Source: JBPYCR01 sp051846915
Lineage (GTDB): Bacteria; Bacillota; Bacilli; Bacillales; Amphibacillaceae
Length of the DNA stretch: 25,634 bases
Direction: 5' to 3'
Assembly: GCF_051846915.1 (NCBI RefSeq)
Contig: NZ_JBPYCR010000045.1
Coordinates: forward strand, 1-25,634
Part shown: positions 7,953 to 15,821 of the stretch, piece after piece
How the letters are laid out: each line of letters opens with the position of its first letter
Position numbering within the stretch: position 1 is the stretch's first letter
Program-made: the position numbers and the translations under genes
The notes under the pieces: model-generated
Told to the model about the DNA's origin: nothing
Databases searched by the model: none
The model's input: only the letters and a program-made list of their open reading frames with translations

Positions 7953-8737
7953 TCAAAAACACCCACACTTTCCGATTGGATAGCTTCACGCATTTTTCTT
8001 AATGAGCGGCGTTGCAGTCTGGAAACATGCATCTGGGAAATTCCAAGAAGTTCGCCGGTTTCTTTTTGACTCATATTTTCAAAATACGTACAGTGTAGTA
8101 TTTTCTGTTCGCGCTCTGTTAGTACAGGCATAATTTTTTCCAGTAGCATTCGTAAGTCGATCGTATCAAAGCCATTATCCGTATCCCCAACTAGGTCCAA
8201 TATCGATACGGTGCTCCCGTCTGCATCCGCTTCAATTCTCCGATCGACAGATAGTGCTTTATAACTTCTGCCTATCTCCATCGTTTCAAGCACATCTTCT
8301 TCTGATACATCCAAATATTCCGCTATTTCCGGAATGGACGGCGAATATTGATTTTTATTTGTTAGTTCATCAATTGCTTTCCTAATTTTTGGGCCTAATT
8401 CTTTAATTCGACGCGGCACATGTACGCTCCATGTTTTATCACGAATAAAACGTTTAATTTCACCGATAATGGTAGGTATGGCAAAGGACTCAAATGATTT
8501 ACCGTAAGTAGGATCATATCGCTTTATTGCCGCCAGCAACCCAATCATCCCCACCTGTACAAGGTCTTCGTGATTACTGCTGCTTTTCGAATATTTTCTA
8601 GCTAAAGATTCAACAAGGTTTTGATAAGTGAGCACAACTTTTTCTTGAACAGCTTCATCTGTTGGCTCTTTTTGCAAATGATCTATCCATTCGTATACTT
8701 CATCTTTTTCCTTATTGGGTTGTAGAGACTTGGTCAT
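7949..8737 (-). CDS. sigB: RNA polymerase sigma factor SigB
   Basis: This 262-aa general-stress sigma factor of the sigma-70 family (sigma-B/F/G group) directs RNA polymerase to GTTTAA/GGGTAT promoters. Region 2 is LVQVGMIGLLAAIKRYDPTY with the 2.3/2.4 part ESFAIPTIIGEIKRFIRDK. The region 3 start is VHVPRRIKELGPKIRKA. Region 4 ends in the HTH QKETGELLGISQMHVSRLQR. There is no N-terminal pro-sequence, which separates it from sigma-E/K. It starts 26 nt inside rsbW, with AGAGGTGGGG upstream, and its stop overlaps rsbX. RsbW holds it inactive. An upstream sigma-B promoter implies autoregulation. Confidence 0.97.
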   Translation of the reverse strand: MTKSLQPNKEKDEVYEWIDHLQKEPTDEAVQEKVVLTYQNLVESLARKYSKSSSNHEDLVQVGMIGLLAAIKRYDPTYGKSFESFAIPTIIGEIKRFIRDKTWSVHVPRRIKELGPKIRKAIDELTNKNQYSPSIPEIAEYLDVSEEDVLETMEIGRSYKALSVDRRIEADADGSTVSILDLVGDTDNGFDTIDLRMLLEKIMPVLTEREQKILHCTYFENMSQKETGELLGISQMHVSRLQRRSLRKMREAIQSESVGVFD

Positions 8738-9185
8738 CTAACCCCACCTCTGATTCATTCAAATACTTAGTCATTAAAACTATTACACCATATTTATTAT
8801 TGATTTCGACCTTATCCATTAAAGCATTAATTAAAAATAAACCAAACCCTCCTTCTCGTAAGCTCTCTACTGACTCAGAAGGCTCATACGGTCCGATTTT
8901 CCCTTTTATTTCATTCAAATCAAAACTGCCACCGTGATCCGCTACCATAATTTCCAGTCTTTGATCATAGATACCGAAACCAATCGTTAATTCTCCAGGT
9001 TCTCCTTTTTCATAGGCATGGGAGACAACATTTGTTGCAGCTTCGGAAACAGCGACTTTCAAATCTTCTATATCCTCATACGAAAAACCCATTCTGCTGG
9101 CAATTCCGGAAATACTCAATCGTATAACACCTACGTATTCTGCTCTTGCAGGAAACTTCATTTCGATAAAGTCAAATTGTGTCAT
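8712..9185 (-). CDS. rsbW: Anti-sigma-B factor and serine kinase RsbW
   Basis: This 157-aa GHKL-fold kinase binds SigB and phosphorylates the anti-anti-sigma factor RsbV. It shows the N box AVSEAATNVVSHAYEKGE (near 46-63), the G1 box MVADHGGSFD (near 85-94) and the G2 loop REGGFGLFLINALMDKV (near 110-126). The ATG overlaps the rsbV stop by four bases (ATGA), with AAGGTGGG upstream. The tail overlaps the sigB start. This tight spacing keeps anti-sigma and sigma production in balance. Length is close to the B. subtilis protein (160 aa). Confidence 0.97.
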   Translation of the reverse strand: MTQFDFIEMKFPARAEYVGVIRLSISGIASRMGFSYEDIEDLKVAVSEAATNVVSHAYEKGEPGELTIGFGIYDQRLEIMVADHGGSFDLNEIKGKIGPYEPSESVESLREGGFGLFLINALMDKVEINNKYGVIVLMTKYLNESEVGLDDQVSTTQ

Positions 9186-9517
9186 TGTTCTTTCCCACCT
9201 TGAACTGTATCTTGTAAATCCATAATTTCATTCAAACCCGTAATTCTGAACAAACGAGCGACACGCTCTTGCGGATTAATCAGTTTTAAATGACCGTTAT
9301 GCTCTTTCGTATTTTTTAATGCACTAATAAAAATACCAAGCCCGGTACTGTCCATATATGTGATTTCCGCTAAGTTAACTTCCACAAAGTGTTTTTCTTT
9401 TGTTGTAATAGGCAAAAGCGTCTCCTTTAACTGAGGAGCAGTATATACATCAAGTTCTCCAGAAAGATTGACCAGACTCCTATCACTATCATCTACAATA
9501 TCAATCGTTAAATTCAT
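9182..9517 (-). CDS. rsbV: Anti-anti-sigma factor RsbV
   Basis: This 111-aa single STAS-domain protein binds RsbW when unphosphorylated and so releases SigB. The phosphorylation site is Ser57 in YMDSTGLGIF, corresponding to Ser56 of B. subtilis RsbV. LSGELDVYTAP near 18-28 is the typical STAS first strand and helix. AAGGAGG precedes the ATG by about six bases, the strongest SD of the distal operon. It is the first gene behind the internal sigma-B promoter, so rsbV-rsbW-sigB-rsbX would rise together on activation. Confidence 0.97.
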   Translation of the reverse strand: MNLTIDIVDDSDRSLVNLSGELDVYTAPQLKETLLPITTKEKHFVEVNLAEITYMDSTGLGIFISALKNTKEHNGHLKLINPQERVARLFRITGLNEIMDLQDTVQGGKEQ

Positions 9518-9603
9518 ATGTATCCTCCTTGACGATTTTTTAAAAAAGGGAAAAATAATCTTGCTTCACGAGTAATTACGTTGTAGAGTAGTACTAAGGA
9601 CTT

Positions 9604-9629
9604 ATACCCAGTTCAATTCATCATTAAAC
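9604..9629 (-). promoter_or_regulatory. Internal sigma-B promoter (autoregulatory)
   Basis: The minus strand carries GTTTAA (9629-9624), a 14-bp spacer and GGGTAT (9609-9604), a perfect match to the sigma-B consensus. The -35 contains the TAA stop of rsbU. The promoter lies about 90 bp upstream of rsbV, the position of the autoregulatory sigma-B promoter in B. subtilis. Confidence 0.92.
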
Positions 9630-10637
9630 ATGTTTTTTTAAAATAATTAACGTGAAGTCATCTTCCATCCTGAAATCCGGCTGATTATTAAAGTGTCGGT
9701 ATACATATTCCACATGCTGCTGTGCAGGTAAATAGTCATATTTTTTTATTACGTCAAGCACTTCATCAACCTCAATAAAACGGTCGCCGTATCTGCATTC
9801 CGTGACGCCATCCGTTAGCAGGATGACCTTGTCGCCTGCAGCCAATTCTAGCTCATATTGTTTATATGTTGTATTAGGCAAAACACCAAGAACGAGTCCT
9901 TTCGTTTCCATTTCCACAAAATTGCCTTTTGCTGCATTATAATAAAAACCGGGCTCGTGTCCTGCCGATGCGAATTCCAGTTTACTTTTCTTTGGAAGAT
10001 ATTGCGCATACAGCATCGTAACAAACATGTTCGGATCAACATTACGTTCCACTACGCGATTTAAATTTTCAAGAATCATTGTCGGCTTCAAAGATTCTTC
10101 GTAAAAACTGTCCACCGAATATTTTATCATAGACATACATAATGCAGCCGGAACTCCTTTTCCAATGACATCGGCAATGGCAATCCCGAGTGAGCCATCA
10201 TTTCCTTTGATAAAATAATGGTAGTCACCATTCATTTGATGTTTTGGAACTGATATTGCTCCAATATCGAGACCTTCAATATCCGGTTTATTCGTAGCCA
10301 AAAACGTATTTTGCATGTTTGCGGCAACTTGTATTTCCGAACGCAATGCAAACTGCTCCTCTCTCAAATCCTGTACTTCTTGATGTGCCACTCCGTAAGA
10401 AATCATTGTTTCAAGCAAAAAACTCATAGAAGCACTAATGTCCGCACTTAATTGAGGATAGAGTTCTTGCAACGCTTGAATATGTATGTTAACTATTTCT
10501 TCAGGCAGTATATTGCTTTTAATAAATGATTTACTTATTTGTTCGGCCACATATAACGCCTGCTCATCTTGTGTTTCAATATATACTTTTAATTGGTTTT
10601 TATACTCGTTTACATCAGATTGAATCGTATTTTCCAC
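9624..10637 (-). CDS. rsbU: PP2C phosphatase RsbU, activator of RsbV
   Basis: RsbU dephosphorylates RsbV-P after activation by RsbT. The N-terminal ~110 residues are a helical RsbT-binding/dimerisation domain. The PPM catalytic domain (SpoIIE/RsbU type) follows, with MNGDYHYFIKGNDGSLGIAI, ADVIGKGVPAALCMSM and FVTMLYAQ, then SAGHEPGFYYN, LLTDGVTECR and the terminal EDDFTLIILKK. The open frame extends upstream to 10676, but I chose GTG at 10637 because AGGAGG lies six bases upstream. This gives 337 aa, near the 335 aa of B. subtilis. The gap to rsbT is about 150 bp, longer than I expect for this operon. Its stop codon lies within the -35 of the sigma-B promoter. Confidence 0.94.
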   Translation of the reverse strand: MENTIQSDVNEYKNQLKVYIETQDEQALYVAEQISKSFIKSNILPEEIVNIHIQALQELYPQLSADISASMSFLLETMISYGVAHQEVQDLREEQFALRSEIQVAANMQNTFLATNKPDIEGLDIGAISVPKHQMNGDYHYFIKGNDGSLGIAIADVIGKGVPAALCMSMIKYSVDSFYEESLKPTMILENLNRVVERNVDPNMFVTMLYAQYLPKKSKLEFASAGHEPGFYYNAAKGNFVEMETKGLVLGVLPNTTYKQYELELAAGDKVILLTDGVTECRYGDRFIEVDEVLDVIKKYDYLPAQQHVEYVYRHFNNQPDFRMEDDFTLIILKKHV

Positions 10638-10789
10638 ATGCACCCTCCTCTGCCCCATCGTTTTATTTTCATGCAACGTATAATTCGGGCATGTTACAGT
10701 CTACTATTCCGATTATATGTGATGGTTATAAAGATTTCTTGTTAGTTGCTGAAGGGCAGTGTTATAAAATAAATATGTTATCGTATTTT

Positions 10790-11188
10790 TTAGCGCAACC
10801 ATTTAATTGAATTGATGGTAGTCCCTTTGTCAGATGAGTTTATTTGAAAATCGTCCATTAAACGTTTAACCCCAGGTAATCCGGCACCCAACCCTCCCGA
10901 AGTGGTGAAGCCATCTTCCATAGCTTTACTAATATCCTGAATACCCGGTCCAGCATCTTCAGCTTTAACACAAATCCCTTTACGTATTCCTTCTTCTATT
11001 AATTCAAGACAAATCATACCTTCTTCGGTATATAAATATATATTGCGTGCGAGTTCGGATATTGCTGTAGCAATTCTTGCCTGATCAACGGAACTAAAGC
11101 CTATTTCCTTTGCTATAGTTCTTCCCAATTGACGGGCAGCTACAATATCCCATTCTTTTATTATATTTACGCGGGATTGGGATGTCAT
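10790..11188 (-). CDS. rsbT: Serine kinase and RsbU activator RsbT
   Basis: RsbT is a GHKL-fold serine/threonine kinase. In unstressed cells it is trapped in the stressosome. On stress it phosphorylates RsbS and RsbR, leaves the complex and activates RsbU. Motifs are the N box ISELARNIYLYTEEG, the G1 box AEDAGPGIQD and the G2 loop TSGGLGAGLPGVKRLMDDF. Three ATGs compete at the start (11197, 11194, 11188). The first overlaps the rsbS stop as ATGA. I chose the third because MTSQSRV aligns with the B. subtilis start and GGGGGAA sits about ten bases upstream, giving 132 aa. The ATGA overlap still suggests translational coupling to rsbS. Confidence 0.94.
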   Translation of the reverse strand: MTSQSRVNIIKEWDIVAARQLGRTIAKEIGFSSVDQARIATAISELARNIYLYTEEGMICLELIEEGIRKGICVKAEDAGPGIQDISKAMEDGFTTSGGLGAGLPGVKRLMDDFQINSSDKGTTINSIKWLR

Positions 11189-11193
11189 TTTCA

Positions 11194-11550
11194 TCATTCC
11201 CCCAATTCCTGATGTAATTTACTCAGGCCTTGTTCCAAATTCAAAGCGGTGGTCACATTGTTGAGGTGAATGCCTAAGTCAATCAAAGTCATTGCCACTG
11301 CTGGTTGAATTCCGGTTAATACTACTTTAGCCCCCATGAGATCTGACATTGTAACAACATCTCCCAGTACTTTAGCAATAAATGAATCTATAACATCGAC
11401 GGAGGTTAGATCTACAACGACACCTGATGCACCCGTCTTATGTATTTTGTCTAACAAATCCTCCTGAAATTTGATAGCGGATTGATCATCAATTTCCGTT
11501 TGGATTGAAACGAGCAAATAATTTGATAGTTTCAGAATTGGTATTCGCAC
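11194..11550 (-). CDS. rsbS: Stressosome antagonist RsbS
   Basis: This 118-aa single STAS-domain protein forms the stressosome core with RsbR and sequesters RsbT. The phosphorylated serine is Ser56 in VDVIDSFIAKVLG, equivalent to Ser59 in B. subtilis. The segment MGAKVVLTGIQPAVAMTLI is almost invariant in the family. The start is GTG at 11550, with AAGGAG seven bases upstream. It follows rsbR by a few bases and overlaps rsbT. Confidence 0.96.
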   Translation of the reverse strand: MRIPILKLSNYLLVSIQTEIDDQSAIKFQEDLLDKIHKTGASGVVVDLTSVDVIDSFIAKVLGDVVTMSDLMGAKVVLTGIQPAVAMTLIDLGIHLNNVTTALNLEQGLSKLHQELGE

Positions 11551-11554
11551 GCGA

Positions 11555-12427
11555 TCACTCCTTATTTAAAGATTTAATTAAATTTTTGAGATCATCTGTT
11601 TCCGTATTCGTGTCAACAATTTTCCGACCTGTCATTTCCAACGCTGCCTTGAAGCCTTTTCTTAAAGAGCTTTTTGTTGGATAATTTTCCAAATCAATTC
11701 CTAGATTAACAATCGTTTGAGCAATTTCCGGACGTATGCCGACTAATATACACACACTGCCGATGAGACGTACAGCGTCAGCCGCTTGAATTATGTGATG
11801 GGCTACCATCGTATCAACAACAGGGACGCCTGTAATATCAATTAAGACAACCTCTGAATTATGTTTCATCACCCCATCCAGTAAATTTTCCATAATCAAT
11901 TTGGCCCGCTCGGTGTCTATCGTTCCGACAAGCGGCATAACTGTAATGTTATCCATTACCGGAATGAGTGGTGCAGACAACTCCTTCAAAGCTAAATGCT
12001 GTAAGGACACGATATGCTCCCAGCTACTTGAGTACTCATTAACTAACTCTCGTATGATTGGTTCAACCCAATCATCGACTCTTTTCAATATAGGCATAAT
12101 TTCTTCATTCTTAATTCCTTCTGATTTACTCCAGATTAAATCAATCGTTACACGACGGAACACTTGTAGCCCATCTGTAATGTAACTTAAAGGCCAACCA
12201 AGATTAATCAGCTTTTCCGAAAAGTTTTGTAGTGTTGAACCTGTTTCTTTGTTTGTAATGCTTGAGAAAATAACATTCACAAATTCCCTGTTCGTACTTT
12301 CAAATAATTCATCTGATATCGTACTTGTGTAGCCACCATTTTTTTGTAGGTCAGCAACCTCTTCCATCCACATTTGCACAATAACATCACTATTATTTAT
12401 TACGATTCTCCCTACTTTCGAGTCCAT
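11555..12427 (-). CDS. rsbR: Stressosome co-antagonist RsbR (RsbRA type)
   Basis: RsbR is the sensory and co-antagonist component of the stressosome. The N-terminal ~150 residues form a variable globin-like, haem-free sensor domain. The C-terminal STAS domain starts with LSAPLIPVMDNITVMPLVG. Both threonines phosphorylated by RsbT appear conserved: one in VGTIDTERAK, one in IDITGVPVVDT. The product is 290 aa, slightly longer than B. subtilis RsbRA (274 aa), mainly from a charged C-terminal tail after GRKIV. The frame opens with GTG at 12430. I chose the adjacent ATG at 12427, with GGGGGT upstream. It is the first gene of the operon. Confidence 0.94.
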   Translation of the reverse strand: MDSKVGRIVINNSDVIVQMWMEEVADLQKNGGYTSTISDELFESTNREFVNVIFSSITNKETGSTLQNFSEKLINLGWPLSYITDGLQVFRRVTIDLIWSKSEGIKNEEIMPILKRVDDWVEPIIRELVNEYSSSWEHIVSLQHLALKELSAPLIPVMDNITVMPLVGTIDTERAKLIMENLLDGVMKHNSEVVLIDITGVPVVDTMVAHHIIQAADAVRLIGSVCILVGIRPEIAQTIVNLGIDLENYPTKSSLRKGFKAALEMTGRKIVDTNTETDDLKNLIKSLNKE

Positions 12428-12633
12428 CACTCACTCTACCCCCATGACATATAATAAGCTTTTAAATTATTATTGTATTAAAATACGTTACACGTATATT
12501 ACCATAATAAAGATCTAAATGCTGAATAAATTGAACAAAATTTATGTGGAAATATCTTTGTTTTTTAAATATATAGAACATTTTTTTAGCATGTAAAGCA
12601 GAATTCATTACTTTTTAATTAAAAAAGACAATT
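12428..12633. other. Upstream region of the sigB operon
   Basis: These ~200 bp must contain the housekeeping promoter of rsbR-rsbX. Several AT-rich -10-like hexamers occur near 12500-12510 but no hexamer pair is convincing. An interrupted palindrome ATACG-TTACA-CGTAT lies at 12482-12496, about 55 bp before rsbR. It could be a leader stem or an operator. Confidence 0.35.
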
Positions 12634-12661
12634 AAAAAACCCCTCCTAACGAGTAAGGGGG
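12634..12661 (-). terminator. Terminator downstream of ndoA
   Basis: On the minus strand, CCCCT and AGGGG form a five-pair GC-rich stem followed by TTTTTT, directly after the ndoA stop codon. It separates the toxin-antitoxin pair from the sigB operon. Confidence 0.75.
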
Positions 12662-12671
12662 CATTGCCTTT

Positions 12672-13037
12672 CTATTGATCGTACATTTCTTTGAAGCCAA
12701 GACCTAAGCTAATTTCCAAGCCGTGATCAATTTTCTTCATCATTTCTTCATCTAATTTTGTTATTTTATCAGTAAGTCGTTGTTTATCCAATGTTCTAAT
12801 TTGTTCAAGCAAAATAACGGAGTCCCTATCAAATCCATAACGCTTTGCATCGATTTCCACATGTGTCGGCAGTTTAGCTTTTTGGATTTGAGCAGTAATC
12901 GCCGCTACAATTACCGTAGGACTAAATCGATTGCCTATATTATTTTGCAGGATCAATACTGGTCTTATCCCCCCCTGCTCGGACCCGACGACCGGGGATA
13001 AATCGGCGAAATATACTTCGCCTCTTTGAACGATCAA
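12672..13037 (-). CDS. ndoA: MazF-type endoribonuclease toxin NdoA (EndoA)
   Basis: This 121-aa PemK/MazF toxin is a sequence-specific mRNA interferase. B. subtilis EndoA cleaves at UACAU. The N-terminal MIVQRGEVYFADLSPVVGSE, then GGIRPVLILQN and NRFSPTVIVAAITAQ, are near-identical to that protein. The catalytic Arg is in GIRPVLI, and the conserved substrate-loop Thr is in AAITAQ. The start is TTG at 13037 with GGGGTG about seven bases upstream inside the end of ndoAI. The genes are four bases apart, so toxin translation is probably coupled to, and weaker than, antitoxin translation. Confidence 0.96.
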   Translation of the reverse strand: MIVQRGEVYFADLSPVVGSEQGGIRPVLILQNNIGNRFSPTVIVAAITAQIQKAKLPTHVEIDAKRYGFDRDSVILLEQIRTLDKQRLTDKITKLDEEMMKKIDHGLEISLGLGFKEMYDQ

Positions 13038-13041
13038 AGGC

Positions 13042-13326
13042 CTACACCCCGATCACAGAGCGGTCCAGCGTATTTTTAGCTTCCTCCTCCGCCAGGAAAG
13101 CCTCAGAAGATAACGACAAGTTGATTCGTGCCATCTCTTCGTAGCCTTTTTGCATGGTTTCGCGAAGCTGCTGAAAACGTTCGTACTTTTTGTGCTTCAG
13201 ATGACTTTTAGTTGCCTGATAAATAAAGTCGCTTAAATCTTTATTTTCATACCTCGCCAATCCGTCCACCTCGTTTATCAGATTTTGTGGTAATCTTACT
13301 AAGATCTCCTGTAAACTCTCTGACAA
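13042..13326 (-). CDS. ndoAI: Antitoxin NdoAI (ribbon-helix-helix)
   Basis: This is the antitoxin partner of NdoA. The N-terminal part (EILVRLPQNLINEVDGLARYENKD) fits a ribbon-helix-helix DNA-binding/dimerisation fold. The C-terminal region (QKGYEEMARINLSLSSEAFLAEEEA) matches the toxin-binding tail of B. subtilis NdoAI. The frame is open further upstream. Behind GGAGG the codons ATG, GTG and TTG follow in a row (13332, 13329, 13326). I chose TTG because the spacing of nine bases and the MSES start match the B. subtilis protein. GTG, spaced six bases, is equally possible. The product is 94-96 aa. Confidence 0.93.
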   Translation of the reverse strand: MSESLQEILVRLPQNLINEVDGLARYENKDLSDFIYQATKSHLKHKKYERFQQLRETMQKGYEEMARINLSLSSEAFLAEEEAKNTLDRSVIGV

Positions 13327-13378
13327 CACCATACACCTCCGAAGATTTCTCAACGTCCATATAATACTTATCCATTTT

Positions 13379-13407
13379 ATCATAGCATGAAATTATAGGC
13401 TTTGCAA
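13379..13407 (-). promoter_or_regulatory. Candidate sigma-A promoter of ndoAI-ndoA
   Basis: The minus strand has TTGCAA (13407-13402), a 17-bp spacer and TATGAT (13384-13379). Each hexamer matches consensus at five of six positions or close to it. The -10 ends about 45 bp upstream of the ndoAI SD, so the pair can be transcribed apart from alr. Confidence 0.65.
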
Positions 13408-13562
13408 AAGCTTTTCCCGCATTTGAAAAAAATATATTATAATGAAAAAAGGATTTATTCGGATGAATAATTACAGATTAAATTTTTTAGAAATAATAAT
13501 TCAGCCGAGAAGGTGTTTCCATTTCATATAAAGGTATGATCAAGGATTACTAAAAAGAATGA

Positions 13563-14684
13563 TTAATTCACATAGATTCTCGGAACTCGGGCGTTGATCA
13601 TACATGGAACTTCATAATTAATCGTATTTAGGCGATCGGAAATTTCCTCCATTTTAATTTCAGCATCCCCTTGTTTACCAATTAGTGTAACCATTGTACC
13701 AATTTTATACGGTTTATCCAATCGTATCATCGTTTGGTCCATGCAGATTCGACCGACAATGGGCATGAGCTTGCCGTTTACAAGTACAGAAGAACTCCGT
13801 AAGTTTCGAATCCAGCCATCACCATACCCGATGGAAATAGTCCCGATCCATTCATCTTCTTTTGTTTGATACGTAGCACCATAGCCGATAAATTCGCCTG
13901 CTGACACTTTTTTCACATGAATTAATTGACTATGCAATGAAAATGTTGGTTTTAATCGGATGGGAGTCTGTCTTTTCACCTCTTCGGAAGGATATAAACC
14001 ATACATAGAAATACCGAGACGAATATATTGTTGTGTTTCCCGGGGATACATTATGGCAGCGGCACTGTTGCTCATATGAAAATCAACCGGGCTCATCCAT
14101 TTTTTTTCAAAAGCAACAGTCAATTGTTTGATCCGCTCTTTTTGTTTTAAAACGTAGGTATTATCAACCTCATCTGCCGTCGAGAAATGTGTATACACCC
14201 CAGTTAAGTATATGCATTGGTTTTCAATTAATTCATCCATGATAGCAATTAATTCTGCTTCTGTTCGGATGCCGGTTCTCCCCATTCCGGTATCCCATTC
14301 CATATGCACGTTCAACATTTTTGGTAAGCGGATTTCTTTCAAAGCCTGCAGCCAGTCTATTTGATAAATAGTCAATGTAATATTTTTCTCGGATGCGATC
14401 ACCGCAGCCTCTGGTGGAACCCATCCTATGACTAGAATAGGGGCATCGATATTTGCTTCCCTCAGCTCCAAAGCTTCCTCCAACAAAGATACTGCTAAAT
14501 AAGCGACTCCGGACTCCAAGGCTTTTCTCGCGACTTCTACCGCACCATGTCCATACGCATTCGCTTTGACAACGGCGATTATTTTACTTGTTGGGAGCAA
14601 CGTATTTCTAATTTGTTCAATATTATACCCTATTGCATTAAGATCAATCTCGGCCCAAGTCTTTCGGACCATCTGATTTGTCAC
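13563..14684 (-). CDS. alr: Alanine racemase
   Basis: This PLP-dependent enzyme interconverts L- and D-alanine to supply D-Ala for peptidoglycan. The fold-III barrel starts with TWAEIDLNAI. The PLP lysine is Lys40 in IIAVVKANAYGHG. The catalytic Tyr of the other face is Tyr268 in FIGYGATYQ. IVGRICMDQTMI lies near the C-terminus, as in the family. I chose GTG at 14684, with AAGGAG about ten bases upstream, giving 373 aa. The frame is open to 14708. B. subtilis Alr is 389 aa. Its position directly upstream of ndoAI-ndoA is conserved in Bacillus. A good sigma-A promoter lies 60-90 bp upstream. Confidence 0.96.
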   Translation of the reverse strand: MTNQMVRKTWAEIDLNAIGYNIEQIRNTLLPTSKIIAVVKANAYGHGAVEVARKALESGVAYLAVSLLEEALELREANIDAPILVIGWVPPEAAVIASEKNITLTIYQIDWLQALKEIRLPKMLNVHMEWDTGMGRTGIRTEAELIAIMDELIENQCIYLTGVYTHFSTADEVDNTYVLKQKERIKQLTVAFEKKWMSPVDFHMSNSAAAIMYPRETQQYIRLGISMYGLYPSEEVKRQTPIRLKPTFSLHSQLIHVKKVSAGEFIGYGATYQTKEDEWIGTISIGYGDGWIRNLRSSSVLVNGKLMPIVGRICMDQTMIRLDKPYKIGTMVTLIGKQGDAEIKMEEISDRLNTINYEVPCMINARVPRIYVN

Positions 14685-14745
14685 GATTCGGAAGCTCCTT
14701 CCAATCACCTTACGTATAGTGAGCTATAAAAATATTAATGTATGA

Positions 14746-14774
14746 ATTTTACTCGATAATTGCTACATTTTCAA
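14746..14774 (-). promoter_or_regulatory. Candidate sigma-A promoter of alr
   Basis: The minus strand has TTGAAA (14774-14769), a 17-bp spacer and TAAAAT (14751-14746). Each hexamer is one mismatch from consensus. It lies about 60 bp upstream of the chosen alr start. Confidence 0.7.
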
Positions 14775-14993
14775 CTGGAATTGTAAGAGTTCCCTTTATT
14801 TAAAGGAATCAATTAACATCGTGGCACATTTATTCGATATTTCTTTATTAAAAATAAAATAAAACCTGGACATAACTAATAGCGCTGCTCACTACATACG
14901 AACGGTTACAGGACGGGAAATTTATTACATGTCTTCAAATGGTAGGACTATACGTAGTTGATGTGTATAAAGCGACATACCCGTATTTGGGAC
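14775..14993. other. Spacer between alr promoter and tandem array
   Basis: No gene or clear structure is seen in this ~220-bp AT-rich stretch. A TTTAAATAAAGGGAACTC segment lies just upstream of the alr -35 on the minus strand. The plus-strand ATG at 14939 opens a frame into the array but has no SD. Confidence 0.4.
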
Positions 14994-15797
14994 GGGATAT
15001 CCACACTCAAAAGCAATATATCCGCACTCGGGAAAATATATCCACACTTAAAAGCAATATATCCGCACTCGGGAAGATATATCCACACTTAAAGCAATAT
15101 ATCCGCACTCGGGTAGATATATCCACACTTAAAGCAATATATCCGCACCCGGGAAGGTATATCCACACTCAAAAGCAATATATCCGCACTCGGATAGATA
15201 TATCCACACTCAAAAGCAATATATCCGCACTCGGGAACGATATATCCACACTTAAAAGCAATATATCCGCACTCGGGAAGATATATCCACACTTAAAAGC
15301 AATATATCCGCACTCGGGTAGATATATCCACACTCAAAAGCAATATATCCGCACCCGGGTAGATATATCCACATTCAAAAGCAATATATCCACACTCGGG
15401 AAGATATATCCACACTTAAAGCAATATATCCGCACCCGGGAAGGTATATACACACTCAAAAGCAATATATCCGCACTCGGATAGATATATCCACACTCAA
15501 AAGCAATATATCCGCACTCGGGAAGATATATCCACACTTAAAAGCAATATATCCGCACTCGGGAAGATATATCCACACTTAAAAGCAATATATCCGCACT
15601 CGGGAAGGTATATACACACTCAAAAGCAATATATCCGCACCCGGGTAGATATATCCACACTTAAAGCAATATATCCGCACCCGGGAAGGTATATACACAC
15701 TCAAAAGCAATATATCCGCACTCGGGAAGATATATCCACACTCAAAAGCAATATATCCGCACTCGGGAAGATATATCCACACTTAAAGCAATATATG
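14994..15797 (+). repeat. Tandem array, about 20 units of 40-41 bp
   Basis: Each unit has two related halves. Half A is about 20-21 bp, ATATATCCACACTYAAAAGC. Half B is about 20 bp, AATATATCCGCACYCGGGWA. I count 20 A halves and 19 intact B halves; the last B half decays into ATATGCGTACGTATATC. Variation is limited: three or four As before GC in half A, TATATACAC in three units (about 12, 16 and 18), and CTCGGG or CCCGGG in half B. All 20 A halves contain ATATNCACA. Frames rotate because unit lengths are not multiples of three, and long ORFs on both strands are by-products of the repeat. The array lies between alr and ydcC, where B. subtilis has none as far as I recall. Confidence 0.97.
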
Positions 15798-15821
15798 CGT
15801 ACGTATATCTTATCTAAGCAA

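Noticed and set aside
14939..15484. 181-codon plus-strand frame and three 67-codon minus-strand frames within the tandem array
   Set aside because: None has an SD. The repeat unit is not a multiple of three and has one-base length variants that change frame freely, so the frames are open only because the repeat lacks stop codons.
14994..15797. CRISPR array
   Set aside because: The units are tandem with no unique spacers, the alternating halves are related to each other, and no cas genes are nearby.
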